A stretch of DNA of 64,000 nucleotides. Origin: Bacteroides sp. MSB163. Its GTDB lineage: Bacteria; Bacteroidota; Bacteroidia; Bacteroidales; Bacteroidaceae. The stretch spans positions 5,696,001 through 5,760,000 of the forward strand of contig NZ_CP143867.1 of assembly GCF_036416795.1 (NCBI RefSeq). Direction: 5' to 3'. The notes under the pieces are model-generated. The model was not told the DNA's origin. It was given only the letters and a program-made list of their open reading frames with translations, and did not search any database. Below, one piece after another: positions 60,466-64,000 of this stretch (position 1 is its first letter; each line of letters starts with the position of its first letter). Position numbers and translations under genes: made by a program.

Positions 60466-61617
60466 TTAAAGCACTCCCTTCGAACTCGGCAATTCAAAGT
60501 GATAGATATCCCTCTTCACCGCCATCTTTATAGCGCGGGCCAGCGCTTTGAAAATGCCTTCTATCTTATGGTGCTCGTTCTGACCTTCCGCTTTTACATT
60601 CAGATTCATCTTGGCAGCATCGCTCAGGGATTTGAAGAAATGCAGGAACATTTCTGTCGGCATCTCACCAATCTTTTCACGAATGAACTCTGCATCCCAT
60701 ACCAGCCAGGGACGTCCGCCGAAGTCCAGGCAAACCTGGCAAAGGCAGTCATCCATCGTCAGGGCATAGCCATAACGCTCGATACCACGCTTGTTTCCCA
60801 ATGCCTGATAGATGCAATCGCCTAATGCAATCGCAGTGTCTTCTATGGTATGATGCTCGTCCACTTCCAGATCGCCTTTCACATGGATCGTCAGGTCCAG
60901 ACCGCCATGCTTGCCTATTTGCTCTAGCATGTGGTCGAAGAAACCCAGTCCGGTATAGATGTCGCAGGCACCGTTACCATCCAGATTCAGAGACACGAAA
61001 ATGTCCGTTTCCTTTGTTGTACGGCGTACTTCCGCTTTCCGTTCTCCGGCAAAAAGGAATTCGGCAATTTTATCCCAATCTTTCGTGACAAGGGCACATA
61101 CCTCTTCCAGACCTTCGCAGGCAGCAGTTCCACCTTCGGATTCCGGTTTCAGCAATGCAGTATCATCCTGCAAAAAAATAGCCCGGCACCCCAAGTTCTT
61201 AGCCAGTTCCACATCCGTCGGACGGTCACCGATAACGAAACTTCCGGCAAGATCGTACTCCGGATTATTCAGATACTTCGTCAGCATTCCTGTACGTGGC
61301 TTCCGGGTAGGTGCCATATCTTCCGGCATACTACGGTCGATGAAGATTTCATCAAACGCAATCCCTTCACCTTCCAGCGTCTTCATCATCAGGTTATGCG
61401 CAGGCCAGAAAGTTTCTTCCGGGAAAGATGCCGTGCCCAACCCATCCTGATTGGTCACCATCGCAAATTCGAAATCCAATTTGCTACGGATAAAGCCCAG
61501 GTTACGCATCACTTTGGGATAAAACTCCAACTTTTCCAGCGAATCCAACTGGTAATCTACGGGCGGTTCAATCACCAAAGTCCCGTCACGGTCTATAAAT
61601 AATACTTTCTTACTCAT
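60466..61617 (-). CDS. hisB: Bifunctional histidinol-phosphatase / imidazoleglycerol-phosphate dehydratase
   Basis: 383 aa. N-terminal HAD phosphatase (residues 1 to about 165) with nucleophile motif DRDGTLV and later GDRPTDVELA; the C-terminal dehydratase (about 195-383) has the metal-binding HHTIEDTAIALG and EHHKIEGIFKALARA. It catalyses steps 6 and 8 of histidine synthesis. Overlaps hisC by 8 nt on the same strand. Confidence 0.95.
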   Translation of the reverse strand: MSKKVLFIDRDGTLVIEPPVDYQLDSLEKLEFYPKVMRNLGFIRSKLDFEFAMVTNQDGLGTASFPEETFWPAHNLMMKTLEGEGIAFDEIFIDRSMPEDMAPTRKPRTGMLTKYLNNPEYDLAGSFVIGDRPTDVELAKNLGCRAIFLQDDTALLKPESEGGTAACEGLEEVCALVTKDWDKIAEFLFAGERKAEVRRTTKETDIFVSLNLDGNGACDIYTGLGFFDHMLEQIGKHGGLDLTIHVKGDLEVDEHHTIEDTAIALGDCIYQALGNKRGIERYGYALTMDDCLCQVCLDFGGRPWLVWDAEFIREKIGEMPTEMFLHFFKSLSDAAKMNLNVKAEGQNEHHKIEGIFKALARAIKMAVKRDIYHFELPSSKGVL

Positions 61618-62647
61618 AGCTTTTCAACGCTTCTATCAGTTTATCATTCTCCATCCTCGTTCCTACCGTCACACGCAAGCAGTTTCCGCAAAGCGATATA
61701 GAATTACGGTTGCGGACGATGATCCCCTCTCCTACCAGATAATTATAAATTTTCACCGCATCCGTCACCCGTGCAAGGAAGAAATTGGCATCAGACGGAA
61801 ATACTTCTACCGTCAACGGCAGTTCGGAAAAACGTTTCTCCAAATCCTCGCGTTCCTCTTTCAGCCTCTTCACCCAACGCTCTATCTCATAGTACTTATG
61901 CAACATCTCTATTGCCTGTTTCTGAGTCAGTTGGTTCACATTGTAAGGGTACTTTATCTTGCTCAGGATACCGATGATTTCCGTAGAAGCGAACGCCATT
62001 CCCAGGCGGATAGCCGCACAGCCCCATGCTTTAGAGAAAGTCTGGAACACAACAAGATTCGGATATTTATCTAAATCCAGCAAGAACGACGGAGATTCAG
62101 AAAAGTCACTGTACGCCTCATCCAGTATCACCAGCCCTTCAAACTCACGCAGCAACTTCTCTATCTCACTGCGCAACAGATCGTTTCCCGTAGGATTATT
62201 GGGCGAACACAGGAATATCAGTTTCGTCCGTTCATCCGCAGTTGCCAGCAACTTGTCTGCCGAGAACTGAAAATGCCCGTCGAGCAGGACTTTGCGATAC
62301 TCCACATTATTCACATCAGCACACACCTGATACATGCCGTAAGTAGGATCGATAGCCACCACATTGTCCAATCCCGGCTCACAGAAAGCACGGAAAACAA
62401 GATCAATAGCTTCGTCACTACCATTGCCCAGGAAAATATGCTCGGGAGACACTTTCTTTATCTTGGAAAGTTCCGCTTTCAGTTCCCACTGCATCGGGTC
62501 GGGATAGCGGTTGTGCGGCAAGTTGTACGGGTTCTCGTTCGCATCGAGAAATACCGATGCCGTTACACCTTTATATTCATCACGCGCCGAAGAGTAAGGT
62601 TTCAGCTTCCAGATATTCGGACGGGTCAATTCTTGCAATGTTTTCAT
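61610..62647 (-). CDS. hisC: Histidinol-phosphate aminotransferase
   Basis: 345-aa class II aminotransferase. PLP lysine in FSKAWGCAAIRLG (about residue 205), binding residues in LGNGSDEAIDLV and CSPNNPTGN. Converts imidazole-acetol phosphate plus glutamate to histidinol phosphate. Between hisD and hisB, co-directional. Confidence 0.94.
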   Translation of the reverse strand: MKTLQELTRPNIWKLKPYSSARDEYKGVTASVFLDANENPYNLPHNRYPDPMQWELKAELSKIKKVSPEHIFLGNGSDEAIDLVFRAFCEPGLDNVVAIDPTYGMYQVCADVNNVEYRKVLLDGHFQFSADKLLATADERTKLIFLCSPNNPTGNDLLRSEIEKLLREFEGLVILDEAYSDFSESPSFLLDLDKYPNLVVFQTFSKAWGCAAIRLGMAFASTEIIGILSKIKYPYNVNQLTQKQAIEMLHKYYEIERWVKRLKEEREDLEKRFSELPLTVEVFPSDANFFLARVTDAVKIYNYLVGEGIIVRNRNSISLCGNCLRVTVGTRMENDKLIEALKSYE

Positions 62648-62741
62648 GATCTATAAATATGATAAAGTATTGAACACTAATTACGCGAATTACACAAATT
62701 TCATCTTTACCCTTATTCGTGTAATCCCTGTAATTTGTATT

Positions 62742-64000
62742 CTATATTGTTTTTAATCTCACTGTTACCGCATTTTTGTGCGCATCCAGATGTTCGTTCG
62801 CCGCCATCTCTTCAATGGCAGGGCCGATATTCTTCATTCCTTCCTGACGGATTTCCTGGAACGTAATCTTGCGGATAAAACTATCCAGGCTCACACCGCT
62901 ATAAGCTTTCGCATATCCGTTCGTCGGCAAGGTATGATTCGTTCCCGAAGCATAGTCTCCCGCACTTTCCGGAGAGAGCGATCCCAAGAAAACCGAGCCC
63001 GCATTCACCACACGTTCTGCCACCTGCATATAGTCCGCAGTTTCCACAATCAGGTGTTCGGGCGCATATTCGTTTGTCAGTTCGATGGCCTCTTCCATAT
63101 CTTTCACCACAATAAGCTTACTGTTGGCAAGAGATTTCTCCGCAATTTCCTTACGGGGCAGAAGTTCCAGCTGACGTCCCACCTCCTCTTTCACAGCCTG
63201 TTGTAAAGCCTCCGAAGTGGTAATCAGCATTGCCTGACTATCCACACCGTGTTCAGCCTGGCTCAGCAGATCCGCAGCTACAAATACCGGATTCGCCGTT
63301 TCGTCCGCCAGCACTTCCACTTCCGACGGACCGGCAGGCATATCAATCGCCACATCACGCAGACTGACTAACTGTTTCGCTGCCGTCACATACTGGTTTC
63401 CCGGACCGAATATCTTATAAACCTTCGGCACGCTTTCCGTTCCGTAAGCCATCGAAGCAATAGCCTGTACGCCACCTGCCTTGAATATCCTGTTCACCCC
63501 TGCCACCTGTGCGGCAAAAAGAATAGCAGGATGCACCCTTCCTTCCTTATCCGGCGGTGTGCAAAGCACAATCTCCTTGCAACCCGCAATCTTCGCAGGC
63601 ACAGCCAGCATCAGCACCGTAGAGAACAGAGGAGCCGTTCCTCCGGGAATATACAATCCCACCTTTTCAATAGCCACCGCCTTTTGCCAGCACGTCACGC
63701 CCGGCATGGTTTCCACCTTCTTGCCCTCAAAACGCTGTGCAGCATGAAAAGTCTCTATATTCTGTTTAGCCAGACGGATAGCCGCCTTCAGTTTTTCATC
63801 CACCAGCATCTCCGCTTCTTTCAGTTCCGCCTCCGTCACTGCCAGCGATGCCAGCTCCGCCTTATCAAACTTTGCCTCCATCTCCAGCACCGCACGGTCA
63901 CCGTCCGACTTCACGCGGTCTATAATCTCCCGCACCGTATCGAACAGATTCTCAGTATTCATCACCGGACGTTTCAATATCTCCGCCCACTGTGATCTAT
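62742..64000 (-). CDS. hisD: Histidinol dehydrogenase (5' end outside window)
   Basis: At least 418 residues; the frame is still open at base 64,000 (reading RSQWAEILKRPVMNTENLF), so only about ten N-terminal residues are missing. Zinc enzyme doing the last two steps to histidine. Motifs: AGGVQAIASMAYG, GPGNQYVTAAK, PAGPSEVEVLAD, the catalytic region QAEHGVDSQAML, and NEYAPEHLIVE. First of the visible hisD-hisC-hisB genes; hisG is expected just beyond the edge. Confidence 0.95.
   Translation of the reverse strand, partial: RSQWAEILKRPVMNTENLFDTVREIIDRVKSDGDRAVLEMEAKFDKAELASLAVTEAELKEAEMLVDEKLKAAIRLAKQNIETFHAAQRFEGKKVETMPGVTCWQKAVAIEKVGLYIPGGTAPLFSTVLMLAVPAKIAGCKEIVLCTPPDKEGRVHPAILFAAQVAGVNRIFKAGGVQAIASMAYGTESVPKVYKIFGPGNQYVTAAKQLVSLRDVAIDMPAGPSEVEVLADETANPVFVAADLLSQAEHGVDSQAMLITTSEALQQAVKEEVGRQLELLPRKEIAEKSLANSKLIVVKDMEEAIELTNEYAPEHLIVETADYMQVAERVVNAGSVFLGSLSPESAGDYASGTNHTLPTNGYAKAYSGVSLDSFIRKITFQEIRQEGMKNIGPAIEEMAANEHLDAHKNAVTVRLKTI

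Overview
The window is chromosomal DNA from a gut Bacteroidota, almost certainly the genus Bacteroides. The evidence is SusC/SusD outer-membrane proteins, tandem family S46 dipeptidyl-peptidases, a Bacteroides-type tryptophanase, GldE, an inositol-lipid gene cluster, and promoters with the Bacteroides -7 motif TAnnTTTG in place of a sigma-70 TATAAT box. Species cannot be fixed from the sequence alone. No rRNA, tRNA or CRISPR array was seen.

Layout. (1) Bases 1-8045: a DPP7-type/DPP11-type peptidase pair, two thioredoxin-fold genes, a PHP-type histidinol phosphatase, an ABC-F protein and a DUF3805-like protein. (2) Bases 8046-14100: a susC-susD pair. Its susC gene has no start codon or signal peptide in the present orientation. 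These lie about 0.7 kb away, pointing the other way, inside a segment bounded by a 17-bp inverted repeat. Inverting that segment would join promoter, start codon and signal peptide in frame to susC, so this is a phase switch caught OFF. The receptor frame is also broken by a net 1-nt shift near 12,180. A two-hairpin RNA element occurs twice just downstream of susD. (3) Bases 14096-18118: a transglutaminase-fold membrane protein and a PhoB/PhoR-like two-component system, preceded by 13 heptads phased at exactly 11 bp.

(4) Bases 18,508-34,865: a 16.3-kb integrative element flanked by 26-bp direct repeats and inserted just behind a cobalamin riboswitch. It carries its own diverged cobalamin riboswitch at its right end, so the junction with the downstream chromosomal genes again has a riboswitch in front. 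The element encodes a 496-aa tyrosine integrase, a possible primase-type protein, a short second recombinase, and a compact structured RNA gene with its own promoter and terminator. Its cargo operon combines zinc-ribbon/WG-repeat, SPFH-GYF, membrane, secreted and BspA-like proteins. A NADAR-domain protein and several orphan genes follow. No relaxase or conjugation genes are present. The cargo operon plus the structured RNA is the best candidate here for an undescribed system.

(5) Bases 34,866-64,000: backbone genes. These are a YjdJ/YjdI-like pair, tnaA, a degenerate M23 protein, a phosphopantetheinyl transferase, gldE, ssb, mutY, an HU gene, a 30-codon basic ribosomal-type protein and rng. 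Then come an Fe-dependent alcohol dehydrogenase and a five-gene inositol-lipid cluster (PAP2, CDP-alcohol transferase, GtrA, PgpA-like, myo-inositol-phosphate synthase). Next are a DUF5686 protein, the aspartate:alanine exchanger and aspartate decarboxylase pair, an NtrC/NtrB-like system beside a tolC gene with a near-perfect sigma-54 promoter, and hisD-hisC-hisB. Gene ends here are decorated with palindromic and MITE-like repeats.
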